Shown in pieces: positions 1 through 6,856 of a DNA stretch of 47,550 nucleotides. Origin of the DNA: JAJPJQ01 sp036522615 (GTDB lineage Bacteria; Desulfobacterota; Binatia; UBA9968); contig DATDFN010000088.1 of assembly GCA_036522615.1 (NCBI GenBank), positions 1 to 47,550 on the forward strand, written 5' to 3'. Position numbers and translations under genes: made by a program. The notes beneath the pieces are model-generated. The model was given only the letters and a program-made list of their open reading frames with translations. It ran no database searches and was not told where the DNA came from. How positions within the stretch are numbered: the stretch's first letter is position 1; each line of letters begins with the position of its first letter.

Positions 1-32
1 GAAGGCAACGAAGAACCTCTCTCCAACCCAAC

Positions 33-57
33 CTTCTTCGCTACGCCCAGGATGACA
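33..57 (+). repeat. Dispersed intergenic repeat, copy 1
   Basis: The sequence runs CTTCTTCGCTACGC then CCAGGATGACA. It matches the two copies at 4928-4955 and 4981-5008 in its CTTC..CGCT core and CAGGATGACA end. Similar sequences are scattered between genes in many environmental genomes, but I cannot count copies here. The last bases of this copy provide the ATG of the MFS gene. Confidence 0.65.
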
Positions 58-1208
58 TGCTAAAGCGTCTTCAGATCTTCGTCCCCCCGCTCGCCAATTT
101 AATTCCGTCCATGAGCGTCGCGACGCTCGGCGTCGCGCTCCCCGAGCTGCGAGCATCGCTCGCGCTCTCCGAGATCAAGGCCGGAAGCCTCTTCTCGTTT
201 ATTTTTATCTTCGCGTCGATCGGCAGCGGTTTCGCCGGACGCCTCTCCGACCGAATCGGCCGCAAGCGCGTGTTGGTCGCCGGGGTGACGATGCTCGCCT
301 GCGGTGTTTCGCTCGCAGGCTTCGCAAAGTCGTATGCTGTCCTGCAGTTGTGTCTCGCCTTGACCGGCATCGGCTACGGCTTCACGACGCCGTCGCTCTA
401 CGCGCTGATGTCCGACCTCTTGCCGGAGCGGCGCGGATTCGGCGCGAGCCTCGTATCGGTCTCGTACGGCCTCGGCGTTTCCGCCGGCGCGGTGATCACG
501 AGTTGGATCCTCACGCGCGCGCACTGGTCTGCCGCATTTCTCACGGTCGGGGCGTTCGGTTTTTTAATCGCGCTCGTCCAGGGAGCGACGATCCGGCACG
601 TCAAGCCGATGCGTATGGAGAAGAAACTTCCCTACTCCGCCGTTTTCAACCGCGCGGTCGTGCTGCTCGCCGTGGCGGAGTTTTTCGGCGGCTCGGTTTT
701 TTTCAGCTCCGCATCCTGGACCGCGTCGGCCTTGCGCGCGGCAAAAGGGCTCACCATCGGCGAGACGGGCTTCGTCATGGGACTCTGGGGGCTCACACCG
801 ATGCTCGGCGCGCTGGTCTTGGGTCCGCTCTCCGACCGCTTCGGCCGGCGGACGGTGATTCTTGCAACGGCGTTTCCCGCCGCCATCGCCGCTTTCATTT
901 CTTACGAATGGCTCGCGACGCCGCAGGCGCTCGCGGCCGGCCTCGTGGTCTTTGGGATTTTAAAAGCGACGGTCCCGACGCTCATCGTCCCGCTCGCGCA
1001 GGAGTCGGCCGCGCCCGAGGCAGCCGGCGCCGCCGCGGGCGCGATCATGTCGATGCATTACTTTTCCGCCGTCGTTGCGCCGCTCGTGGCGGGAGCGCTG
1101 ATCGGACGCACCGGCGATATGATCATGTCAATGGTCCTTACGGCGTGCGTGCCGCTGCTTATATACGGAGGGCTGATCGCGCTGGTGCGGGAGACGAGCC
1201 GCGCGTGA
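57..1208 (+). CDS. MFS transporter, 12 TM helices
   Basis: A 383-residue inner-membrane protein of the major facilitator superfamily, a normal length for a 12-helix member. The loop after helix 2 carries the family motif A (GRLSDRIGRKR, residues 61-71), and the second half repeats it as GPLSDRFGRR, which shows the typical internal duplication. The substrate cannot be read from the sequence; a proton-coupled drug or organic-acid exporter is the generic guess. ATG 57 lies at the edge of a dispersed repeat and has no clear ribosome-binding site. The frame stays open to the left window edge, so an upstream start is possible, although helix 1 begins right after residue 5 and makes 57 plausible. 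Its stop codon abuts the stop of the convergent gene at 1209. Confidence 0.85.
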   Translation: MLKRLQIFVPPLANLIPSMSVATLGVALPELRASLALSEIKAGSLFSFIFIFASIGSGFAGRLSDRIGRKRVLVAGVTMLACGVSLAGFAKSYAVLQLCLALTGIGYGFTTPSLYALMSDLLPERRGFGASLVSVSYGLGVSAGAVITSWILTRAHWSAAFLTVGAFGFLIALVQGATIRHVKPMRMEKKLPYSAVFNRAVVLLAVAEFFGGSVFFSSASWTASALRAAKGLTIGETGFVMGLWGLTPMLGALVLGPLSDRFGRRTVILATAFPAAIAAFISYEWLATPQALAAGLVVFGILKATVPTLIVPLAQESAAPEAAGAAAGAIMSMHYFSAVVAPLVAGALIGRTGDMIMSMVLTACVPLLIYGGLIALVRETSRA

Positions 1209-1700
1209 TCACTCTCGTTTGGAGATCAACCGCTTGAGCGATTCGGTGCGCGGCAACGCGAACCAAAAAAAGATGAAGACGATGAAGAGCGCCGCCGTCA
1301 GGATCGAAGCGATGAAGCCGTCGAGAATGATGCGCGCGATCAAATAAAAATCGATGCAAATCCCCACTGCGAGCGGCAGCATGCTCCACAGCAGCAGCCG
1401 CGTGGAGATATTGAGAAACCGCTCCGTGAGGAGCCGCGGTCCGACCTGGCGGTGATATGCCGCCGGCGACATGACCAGCGCGACAGCGACTGCGACGAGG
1501 GCGATCGCCAGCAAATGCAGCTTTTGCTCCGCGGCGCTCAGCAATTCCCCGAAGCGTTGATTAAAAATCGCAACGAGCTGAAAGCCGAAGAGCGCCTGGA
1601 TGCCGGGCAGCACCATACGGCATTCTTCCAGGAGGTACTCGGAGGCCTTGGATAAGGAGAGTTCCTCTCTTTGGTCGCCTTGCGGTTGTGATTGCGCCAT
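1209..1700 (-). CDS. DUF6328-like four-helix membrane protein
   Basis: A 163-residue protein with a charged N-terminus (residues 1-20) and four hydrophobic segments in two pairs, the last ending in a phenylalanine-rich stretch (FIVFIFFWFALP). The ELSLSKASEYLLEECRMVLPGIQALFGFQL region and the following AAYHR resemble the DUF6328 family of small bacterial membrane proteins, whose function is unknown. I am fairly sure of the gene and moderately sure of the family. It converges on the MFS gene with no bases between the two stop codons, and no terminator separates them, so read-through antisense transcription is likely. The upstream space (1701-1836) is shared with the divergent VOC gene. Confidence 0.7.
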   Translation of the reverse strand: MAQSQPQGDQREELSLSKASEYLLEECRMVLPGIQALFGFQLVAIFNQRFGELLSAAEQKLHLLAIALVAVAVALVMSPAAYHRQVGPRLLTERFLNISTRLLLWSMLPLAVGICIDFYLIARIILDGFIASILTAALFIVFIFFWFALPRTESLKRLISKRE

Positions 1701-1777
1701 CGCGTGCCCGCAAGAACGAATACGGGGCCGGCCGTAGGGCTGTCAAGACGCTCGATGGTCAGTCACCTTTGCTGCCG

Positions 1778-1806
1778 TTGACGCGAATCTGTGTGTTCGA
1801 TACGCT
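1778..1806 (+). promoter_or_regulatory. Candidate sigma-70 promoter for the VOC gene
   Basis: TTGACG (1778-1783) is followed after 17 bases by TACGCT (1801-1806), 30 bases ahead of the VOC start codon. The -35 box is good and the -10 box is poor (3 of 6), so this is only a candidate. Confidence 0.35.
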
Positions 1807-1836
1807 CTTGCCGAACTCCTACCAAAAGGAGGCCCT

Positions 1837-2310
1837 ATGCCGAAAATCAAACGCTTGAGCCACGTCGTGCTTTACGTCAATGATCTGGAGAAGATGACCG
1901 CCTTCTACCGGGACGTCCTCGGCCTCGTGAAGTATCACGAGCACCCCGGGCGCATGGTCTTCATGACGCCCGATCCAGAGCTCGACGACCACCAGCTCGC
2001 GCTCGCCAAAGGACGCGAAGGCGACGCCAAGATCGTCGCCCACATCGCCTGGCAGGTGGACACGCCGGCGGACGTGAAAGCGTTTTATGACAAGTTCAAG
2101 GCACAGGGCGTGCCGATTCACCACTGCGTGAGCCACGCCTACGAGGAGATGGGGAATACCGTCTCCTGCTATTTCCTCGATCCGGAGGGCAACCGCATGG
2201 AAGTCTACGCGCTCGTGGCCGAGCGCGATGAAAAGCGGATGAATCGCCCGCTCGATCTCGACAAGAGCGTGGACGAGATCGTCGCCGAGGCGAGCGGTTT
2301 TGGGTCGTAG
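1837..2310 (+). CDS. VOC/glyoxalase-fold protein, extradiol dioxygenase-like
   Basis: A 157-residue protein with the paired beta-alpha-beta-beta-beta modules of the vicinal oxygen chelate superfamily. The first module starts at SHVVLYVNDLEKMTAFYRDVLGL and the second at HIAWQV. Likely metal ligands are His9, His69 and Glu122 (NRMEVY), the 2-His-1-carboxylate set of type I extradiol dioxygenases. Single-domain members act as ring-cleavage dioxygenases, glyoxalases or resistance proteins, and the sequence does not decide between them. A strong ribosome-binding site (AAAGGAGG) lies just before the ATG. A glutathione S-transferase follows 11 bases later, which suggests a two-gene detoxification or aromatic-degradation operon. 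Confidence 0.85.
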   Translation: MPKIKRLSHVVLYVNDLEKMTAFYRDVLGLVKYHEHPGRMVFMTPDPELDDHQLALAKGREGDAKIVAHIAWQVDTPADVKAFYDKFKAQGVPIHHCVSHAYEEMGNTVSCYFLDPEGNRMEVYALVAERDEKRMNRPLDLDKSVDEIVAEASGFGS

Positions 2311-2321
2311 TACACTGCGAA

Positions 2322-2915
2322 GTGAAGCTCTATAACGTCGCTTATTCCGGCAACTGCTACAAAGTCCGGCTGCTGCTCGCGCAGCTCGCCATTCCGTGCG
2401 AGATGTTCGACGTCGATATCCTCAAAGGCGAGAGTCGCACGCATGAGTTTTTAAAGCTCAACCCGAACGGCCGCACGCCGGTGCTCGACGACGAAGGCTT
2501 CTTGCTTTCCGAGTCGAACGCGATCCTCGCCTACCTCGCGCGCGGCACGAGATTTCTGCCGGACGACCGGCGCGCGTGGGCACAGGTATTCCAATGGATG
2601 TTCTTCGAGCAATACAGCCACGAGCCTTACATCGCCACCTCGCGCTTCCTGCTCCAATACCGGCCGGACACTCCGGAGCGCGCGCAGGCGCTCGCCGTCC
2701 GGCGCGACGGCGGCTGGGCCGCGCTGCGAGTGATGGAGCAGCACCTCGCGAGGAACGATTTTTTCGTCGGCGATTACAGCATTGCAGACATCGCGCTCTT
2801 CGCCTATACGCACGTGGCGCATGAAGGTGGATTTACGTTGGACGGCTTCCCGAAAACAAGAGCATGGATCGACGGGGTGAAAAAGCAACCCCGGTTTGTC
2901 CCCATCGACGGCTGA
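2322..2915 (+). CDS. Glutathione S-transferase family protein
   Basis: A 197-residue cytosolic GST. The N-terminal thioredoxin fold (residues 1-78) has the possible catalytic Ser9 (YSGNCYKVR), the cis-proline segment NGRTPVLDD and the glutathione gamma-glutamyl contact ESNAIL. The C-terminal helical domain carries the N-capping/hydrophobic staple region SIADIALFAYTHVA. Bacterial GSTs of this type conjugate or isomerise electrophiles using glutathione; the real substrate is unknown. It is very probably co-transcribed with the VOC gene upstream. It ends 11 bases before the convergent mutM stop. Confidence 0.88.
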   Translation: MKLYNVAYSGNCYKVRLLLAQLAIPCEMFDVDILKGESRTHEFLKLNPNGRTPVLDDEGFLLSESNAILAYLARGTRFLPDDRRAWAQVFQWMFFEQYSHEPYIATSRFLLQYRPDTPERAQALAVRRDGGWAALRVMEQHLARNDFFVGDYSIADIALFAYTHVAHEGGFTLDGFPKTRAWIDGVKKQPRFVPIDG

Positions 2916-2926
2916 AACGATTCGAC

Positions 2927-3832
2927 TCAAGTCCCCGGTTTTCTAAGCTCCTCCATCTCCTCCAGCGTCTTTGGCCAGTCGGCCTTGAGCAGGCGCGAGA
3001 GCGCGCGGTCGGCGAGCAACCGTCCTCCGGTCTGGCACGTCGCGCAGTAGTTCGTCTCGTTCTCGGCGTAGACGATGCGCTGCACGGGCGAGCCGCACAC
3101 AGGACACGGCTTTTTGTATTTGCCGTGCACCGCCATCTCCTTGCGGAACGCCGTCACCTTCTCGGGAAAATTCTCCTTCGCATCGCGTCTCAGACGCTCG
3201 ACCCATTCGGCGAGCGTATTACGCGTGGCATTATAGAGCCGCTCGATCTCTTCGTCGCTCAGCTGCCGGGTCTGCTTCACCGGCGATAGCTTGGCGGCGT
3301 GCAGGATCTCGTCGGAATAGGCGTTGCCGATGCCGCTGAAAAGCCGCGGATCGGTAAGCGAACGCTTGAGCGTGTGGTTCTCGCGTGTGAGGGACTCGCG
3401 AAAAGCGACGAGATCGCTGTCAAGCACTTCGAGACCGCCGCGCTCGTGTTCTTTCAAGTTCTCTTCGCACCGGACCAGATGCAGCGAGGCGCGCTTCTTC
3501 GTCCCCGCTTCCGTGAGCAGCAACGTCCCAGTGGGGAAATCGAAGGCGGCGAGGCCGAGCTTGCGCGCGACCGCCGCTCCCGGAGGCTTCCAATGGAACC
3601 GACCGGCGACCATCAGATGAATAACGAGATGAAGATCGTCTTCGAGATCGATCACGATCCGTTTGCCGCGCCGCCGTAGGCCGAGGACCCGCTTGCGAAA
3701 TGCCTCCGCAATCGGCGGATCGACCGAGCGCAGAAGGAACGGGCTCGCAAGGCGGATGCGCTGGAGCGTCTGTCCGCCGATGCGCCGCTCCAGCGCCTCG
3801 ATATAGACGACGACGTCGGGAAGCTCGGGCAT
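2927..3832 (-). CDS. mutM: Formamidopyrimidine-DNA glycosylase (Fpg/Nei family)
   Basis: A 301-residue bifunctional DNA glycosylase/AP lyase that removes oxidised purines such as 8-oxoguanine. The N-terminus is MPELPDVV, keeping the catalytic Pro2 and Glu3; the usual PELPEV is changed to PELPDV. The conserved lysine is in RRRGKRIVIDL, the helix-two-turn-helix spans about residues 155-220, and a C-terminal four-cysteine zinc finger (CPVCG...CATCQ) lies at about 243-266. About 30 residues follow the zinc finger, longer than in the E. coli enzyme. The gene starts 4 bases after azlD, so it is probably the third gene of an azlC-azlD-mutM operon. Assignment to Fpg over Nei rests on overall similarity only. 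Confidence 0.9.
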   Translation of the reverse strand: MPELPDVVVYIEALERRIGGQTLQRIRLASPFLLRSVDPPIAEAFRKRVLGLRRRGKRIVIDLEDDLHLVIHLMVAGRFHWKPPGAAVARKLGLAAFDFPTGTLLLTEAGTKKRASLHLVRCEENLKEHERGGLEVLDSDLVAFRESLTRENHTLKRSLTDPRLFSGIGNAYSDEILHAAKLSPVKQTRQLSDEEIERLYNATRNTLAEWVERLRRDAKENFPEKVTAFRKEMAVHGKYKKPCPVCGSPVQRIVYAENETNYCATCQTGGRLLADRALSRLLKADWPKTLEEMEELRKPGT

Positions 3833-3836
3833 CGTT

Positions 3837-4163
3837 TTACCCGCGCGCGTACCAAGAGAGCAGCAGCACGATCACGGTTCCGACGAGCATCCCGGTGACT
3901 GCGCTGCGCGTTTTCACCGTGACGAAGACCGCGATGGCGAGGGCAAGCGTACGGCGCGGCGCCTCGGCTGCATCGAAGTGACCGGCGCTGAGATAAAGTG
4001 CGACCGAGACGATCCCGGCCACGAGCGCGTAGGCGAGAAGCCTTAAATAACGGTCCCACGAAGCGGGGAAACTCCACCCCGTGAGCAAAAGCTGCGGCAC
4101 GACGCGCAGCGCGTAGCTCACGAGCGCCATCGCCGCGACGATCGTCAGTCGTTCCGGCGCCAC
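3837..4163 (-). CDS. azlD: AzlD-type branched-chain amino acid exporter subunit
   Basis: A 108-residue membrane protein with four hydrophobic segments, starting MAPERLTIVAAMALVSYALRV, typical of AzlD, the small partner of AzlC. The GTG at 4163 is chosen because an ideal ribosome-binding site (GGAGGA) sits 7 bases before it and because it gives the usual AzlD length; the longer open frame upstream is a shadow of azlC. The gene overlaps the end of azlC by 19 bases, which implies translational coupling. Together the two subunits are expected to form an inner-membrane exporter of branched-chain or related amino acids. Confidence 0.85.
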   Translation of the reverse strand: MAPERLTIVAAMALVSYALRVVPQLLLTGWSFPASWDRYLRLLAYALVAGIVSVALYLSAGHFDAAEAPRRTLALAIAVFVTVKTRSAVTGMLVGTVIVLLLSWYARG

Positions 4164-4873
4164 TCGTCGATCCTCCAGCCGATGGTCGCGACGGCGATCG
4201 CGGCGATCATCCAGCCCCAATCCTGATTCCACAGCGCCGCCGGCACCGCCATGACAAACGCAACGACACATACGATGCCCGCAACCCAATCGCGCAGGTC
4301 CATCGCGATCACCGAGGCGAAATACGCGGGCAGAATAAACCTAAGCCCCTCTTCGTATCCCGCCGGCATCTTGAGCGCCGCCCAGTAGCCGAGCGCCGTG
4401 CCGGCGATCCAGACGCAGCACGCGGTCGTGCCGATGCCGAGGAAGAAATCGAGATTCGCTTCGCTCTTTTTCACCGAGTCTTCGCGCGCGGCACCGCTCT
4501 GCTCCTCTCTCTGGAAGCGAATGTAGGGAACGACGAAACTGCTCGCGCTGATAAAATGGGACGCCCACAGCAGCCGCGTGCGCTTGACGCGGCGAAAATA
4601 CGGCGCCATTGCGGCGCTCATCGGAAGAAAGCGGAGATTCATCAAGACCGTCGCGATGAGAATCTGCACTGCGGGCTTTCCCGCCGCCAGCGGCTCGACG
4701 ACGGCATACTGCGCCGGCCCGGCGTAAACGAGCGCCGACATGAGCACGATCTCCTCCCACCTGAGGCCGTAACCTTTCGCCGCCATGCCGAGCGCGAACG
4801 ACGAAGGAATGAAGGCGATCCACACCGGCACGGCGGCCTTCACGCCCTGGCGGAACGAAGGCGAGAGGGACAT
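4145..4873 (-). CDS. azlC: AzlC-type amino acid exporter, large subunit
   Basis: A 242-residue inner-membrane protein. The segment FRQGVKAAVPVWIAFIPSSFALGMAAKGYGL is the AzlC hallmark near the N-terminus, and several further hydrophobic helices follow. A hydrophilic loop (QREEQSGAAREDSVKKSEAN, about residues 121-140) separates the two halves. ATG 4873 is chosen. The frame stays open for another 52 codons, but those encode the translated intergenic repeats (LRCAQHD, VILNEVKDL) and are not protein. AzlC and AzlD together export branched-chain amino acids or analogues; the regulator AzlB is not seen here. Confidence 0.87.
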   Translation of the reverse strand: MSLSPSFRQGVKAAVPVWIAFIPSSFALGMAAKGYGLRWEEIVLMSALVYAGPAQYAVVEPLAAGKPAVQILIATVLMNLRFLPMSAAMAPYFRRVKRTRLLWASHFISASSFVVPYIRFQREEQSGAAREDSVKKSEANLDFFLGIGTTACCVWIAGTALGYWAALKMPAGYEEGLRFILPAYFASVIAMDLRDWVAGIVCVVAFVMAVPAALWNQDWGWMIAAIAVATIGWRIDEWRRND

Positions 4874-4927
4874 TACGCTTCGGTATCCGACCGCATGACA
4901 ATTTTCAACTGAGAGACATATCCCGGA

Positions 4928-4955
4928 GAGATCCTTCACTTCGTTCAGGATGACA
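4928..4955 (+). repeat. Dispersed intergenic repeat, copy 2 (left arm of inverted pair)
   Basis: GAGATCCTTCACTTCG followed by TTCAGGATGACA. It is nearly the reverse complement of 4981-5008, differing at about six positions, with a 25-base spacer, so the two arms could form a long hairpin between azlC and the cupin gene. Confidence 0.75.
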
Positions 4956-4980
4956 AACCAACTGGAGGGTATTCTCTCGC

Positions 4981-5008
4981 TGTCATGCTGAGCACAGCGA
5001 AGCATCTC
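4981..5008 (-). repeat. Dispersed intergenic repeat, copy 3 (right arm of inverted pair)
   Basis: TGTCATGCTGAGC followed by ACAGCGAAGCATCTC, the reverse orientation of copy 2. The rest of the 200 bases between azlC (4873) and the cupin gene (5074) shows no further gene or clear promoter. Confidence 0.75.
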
Positions 5009-5073
5009 TCCGAAGGCGTGCTCATCCACCCTTCAACTTGCTTTTCGCTGCCGAGTTTTTTAAAAGAAACGCC

Positions 5074-5397
5074 ATGAAAGTCACACGCATCTACACAGGA
5101 AACGACGGCCATTCGCATTTCGACGAAGTCGACGTCGAAATCGGCAAGCTGCAGCCTGGCGACGGCATCCTCTTTCGCCAGGAGCAGCCGGGCCACACCC
5201 AGGACTGGCATCCGGCGCCGCGGCGCCAATACATCGTAACGCTTAGGGGAGAGGCTGAGATCGAGATCAGCGACGGCACGAAGCGGCGCTTCGGCGCGGG
5301 CGACATCATGCTCGCCGACGACACGGGCGGGCGCGGTCATATCACTCGCGTGGTGAGCAGCGTGCCCCGCTTTTATGTGATGATGCCGGTGAAATAA
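5074..5397 (+). CDS. Small cupin-domain protein
   Basis: A 107-residue single-domain cupin beginning MKVTRIYTGNDGHSHF. The core contains PGHTQDWHPAPRRQYIVTLRGEAEIEISDG, a degenerate cupin motif 1 with two histidines, followed by a motif 2 segment GDIMLADDTGGRGHITR. Cupins of this size bind metal ions or small ligands, and this one has no assignable reaction. The open frame begins 12 codons earlier at a TTG, but the conserved fold starts at ATG 5074. It ends 44 bases before selA in the same direction and could be the first gene of the sel operon, though no evidence links it to selenium. Confidence 0.75.
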   Translation: MKVTRIYTGNDGHSHFDEVDVEIGKLQPGDGILFRQEQPGHTQDWHPAPRRQYIVTLRGEAEIEISDGTKRRFGAGDIMLADDTGGRGHITRVVSSVPRFYVMMPVK

Positions 5398-5441
5398 GTG
5401 AATTTGAATTTAACCCAGCGTTATGCGAGCTTCCAGATATC

Positions 5442-6854
5442 ATGGAAGCCGGAAAAAGCCTCCTCCGCGAGCTCCCGTCCGTCGATCGCCTGCTGACCCA
5501 TCCCCGCTGCCAGCCCCTTCTCGCGCGAACGAGCCGCGACTATGTGACCCGGCAATGTCGCGCTCTTCTCGACGAGATTCGCGCCGCAATTCGCGCCGGT
5601 AAAGCTACGAATGCGGTGAACGAGGAATCGATCCTGGCGCAACTTGCCGCGCGGCTTCAAACGGACGGCGGATCGAGACTCGTGCGCGTCGTCAACGCGA
5701 CGGGCACGATCCTGCACACGAATCTCGGGCGCGCGCTGCTGCCGCAGGCAGCGATCGAGGCTGCGGTCCGCGCCGGCCAAAACGCAATCAATCTCGAATA
5801 CGATCTCGAAAAGGGCGCCCGCGGCAAACGCGAAGAAATGGTCGAAAGCCTGCTCCTCGACCTGACCGGCGCCGAGGCGGCGAGCGTCGTTAACAACAAC
5901 GCCGCCGCGGTGCTATTAGGCCTCAACACACTCGCCGAGGGTCGAGAAGTGATCGTCTCGCGCGGCGAGCTGATCGAGATCGGCGGCTCGTTCCGCATTC
6001 CCGAGATCATGGCAAAGAGCGGAGCGACCTTAAAAGAGGTCGGCAGCACGAACCGTACGCACCCGCAGGATTACGAGAAGGCGATCGGGAAGAACACCGC
6101 CCTGCTGCTCAAGGTGCACACCAGCAATTACAAAATCGTCGGCTTCTCCGCCGAAGTGAGCCTCGAAGAGCTGGTCGCGATCGGCAAAAAACATAACGTT
6201 CCGGTCATGGAAGATTTAGGCAGCGGCGCCCTCGTCGATCTAAGCCGCCACGGCCTACCGAAGGAGCCGCTCGTTGCGGAGCGCGTCGCGCTCGGCGCGG
6301 ACGTCGTTACGTTCAGCGGCGACAAGATACTCGGCGGGCCGCAGGCGGGACTCGTCGTCGGGAAGAAAAATTACTTGCAGCAGATGAACAAGAATCCGCT
6401 GCAACGCGCGCTGCGCTGCGGCAAGCTGACGCTCGCCGCGCTCGAAGCGACATTACGTCTGTACCAGCAATCTGCGGACTCCATCGAGGCGATCCCGACG
6501 CTTAGGGCTCTTACTCGCAGCCTCGCCGACATCGAAGCGATGGGCGCGCGCCTCTTGCCGGTGATCGGAAAGACGCTGGGCGACGGATTTCACGTGGCAC
6601 TCGAAGATTCCACCTCACAGATCGGCAGCGGCGCGCTGCCGACCGAAGAGATTCCCACCAAGGCCGTCGCAATCCAGAGCGCAACCCTCGGCGCGGAGCG
6701 CATCGCGGAAAAGTTTCGCCGCGCCGATCCGCCGATCATCGGCCGCATCAAGGACGGCCGGTTCCTCCTCGACTTGCGGGCTGTCTTCAATGCCGACGAT
6801 TTGATCCCGAATTTCCGAACCGACGGCTCTAAAACGCGCAAGTCGAAGTTCTAG
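5442..6854 (+). CDS. selA: L-seryl-tRNA(Sec) selenium transferase
   Basis: SelA is the PLP enzyme that converts seryl-tRNA(Sec) to selenocysteyl-tRNA(Sec) using selenophosphate. The protein has 470 residues, a standard length. The N-terminal tRNA-binding part starts LRELPSVDRLL. The characteristic VNATGTILHTNLGRA segment (residues 84-101) and the PLP-binding lysine in FSGDKILGGPQAG (Lys295, the same number as in E. coli SelA) are intact. It is directly followed by selB (2-base gap) and selD, so a selenocysteine operon is certain. The ATG has no strong ribosome-binding site. Confidence 0.97.
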   Translation: MEAGKSLLRELPSVDRLLTHPRCQPLLARTSRDYVTRQCRALLDEIRAAIRAGKATNAVNEESILAQLAARLQTDGGSRLVRVVNATGTILHTNLGRALLPQAAIEAAVRAGQNAINLEYDLEKGARGKREEMVESLLLDLTGAEAASVVNNNAAAVLLGLNTLAEGREVIVSRGELIEIGGSFRIPEIMAKSGATLKEVGSTNRTHPQDYEKAIGKNTALLLKVHTSNYKIVGFSAEVSLEELVAIGKKHNVPVMEDLGSGALVDLSRHGLPKEPLVAERVALGADVVTFSGDKILGGPQAGLVVGKKNYLQQMNKNPLQRALRCGKLTLAALEATLRLYQQSADSIEAIPTLRALTRSLADIEAMGARLLPVIGKTLGDGFHVALEDSTSQIGSGALPTEEIPTKAVAIQSATLGAERIAEKFRRADPPIIGRIKDGRFLLDLRAVFNADDLIPNFRTDGSKTRKSKF

Positions 6855-6856
6855 TC

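Noticed and set aside
350..1237. 295-codon open frame overlapping the MFS gene
   Set aside because: Arginine-rich, no recognisable domain, and fully covered by the MFS frame; typical high-GC shadow. The same applies to the many antisense frames over sel, Wzz and EPS genes.
4874..5029. 52-codon N-terminal extension of azlC
   Set aside because: It is the translated intergenic repeat (LRCAQHD, VILNEVKDL), not protein; the conserved AzlC fold starts at ATG 4873.
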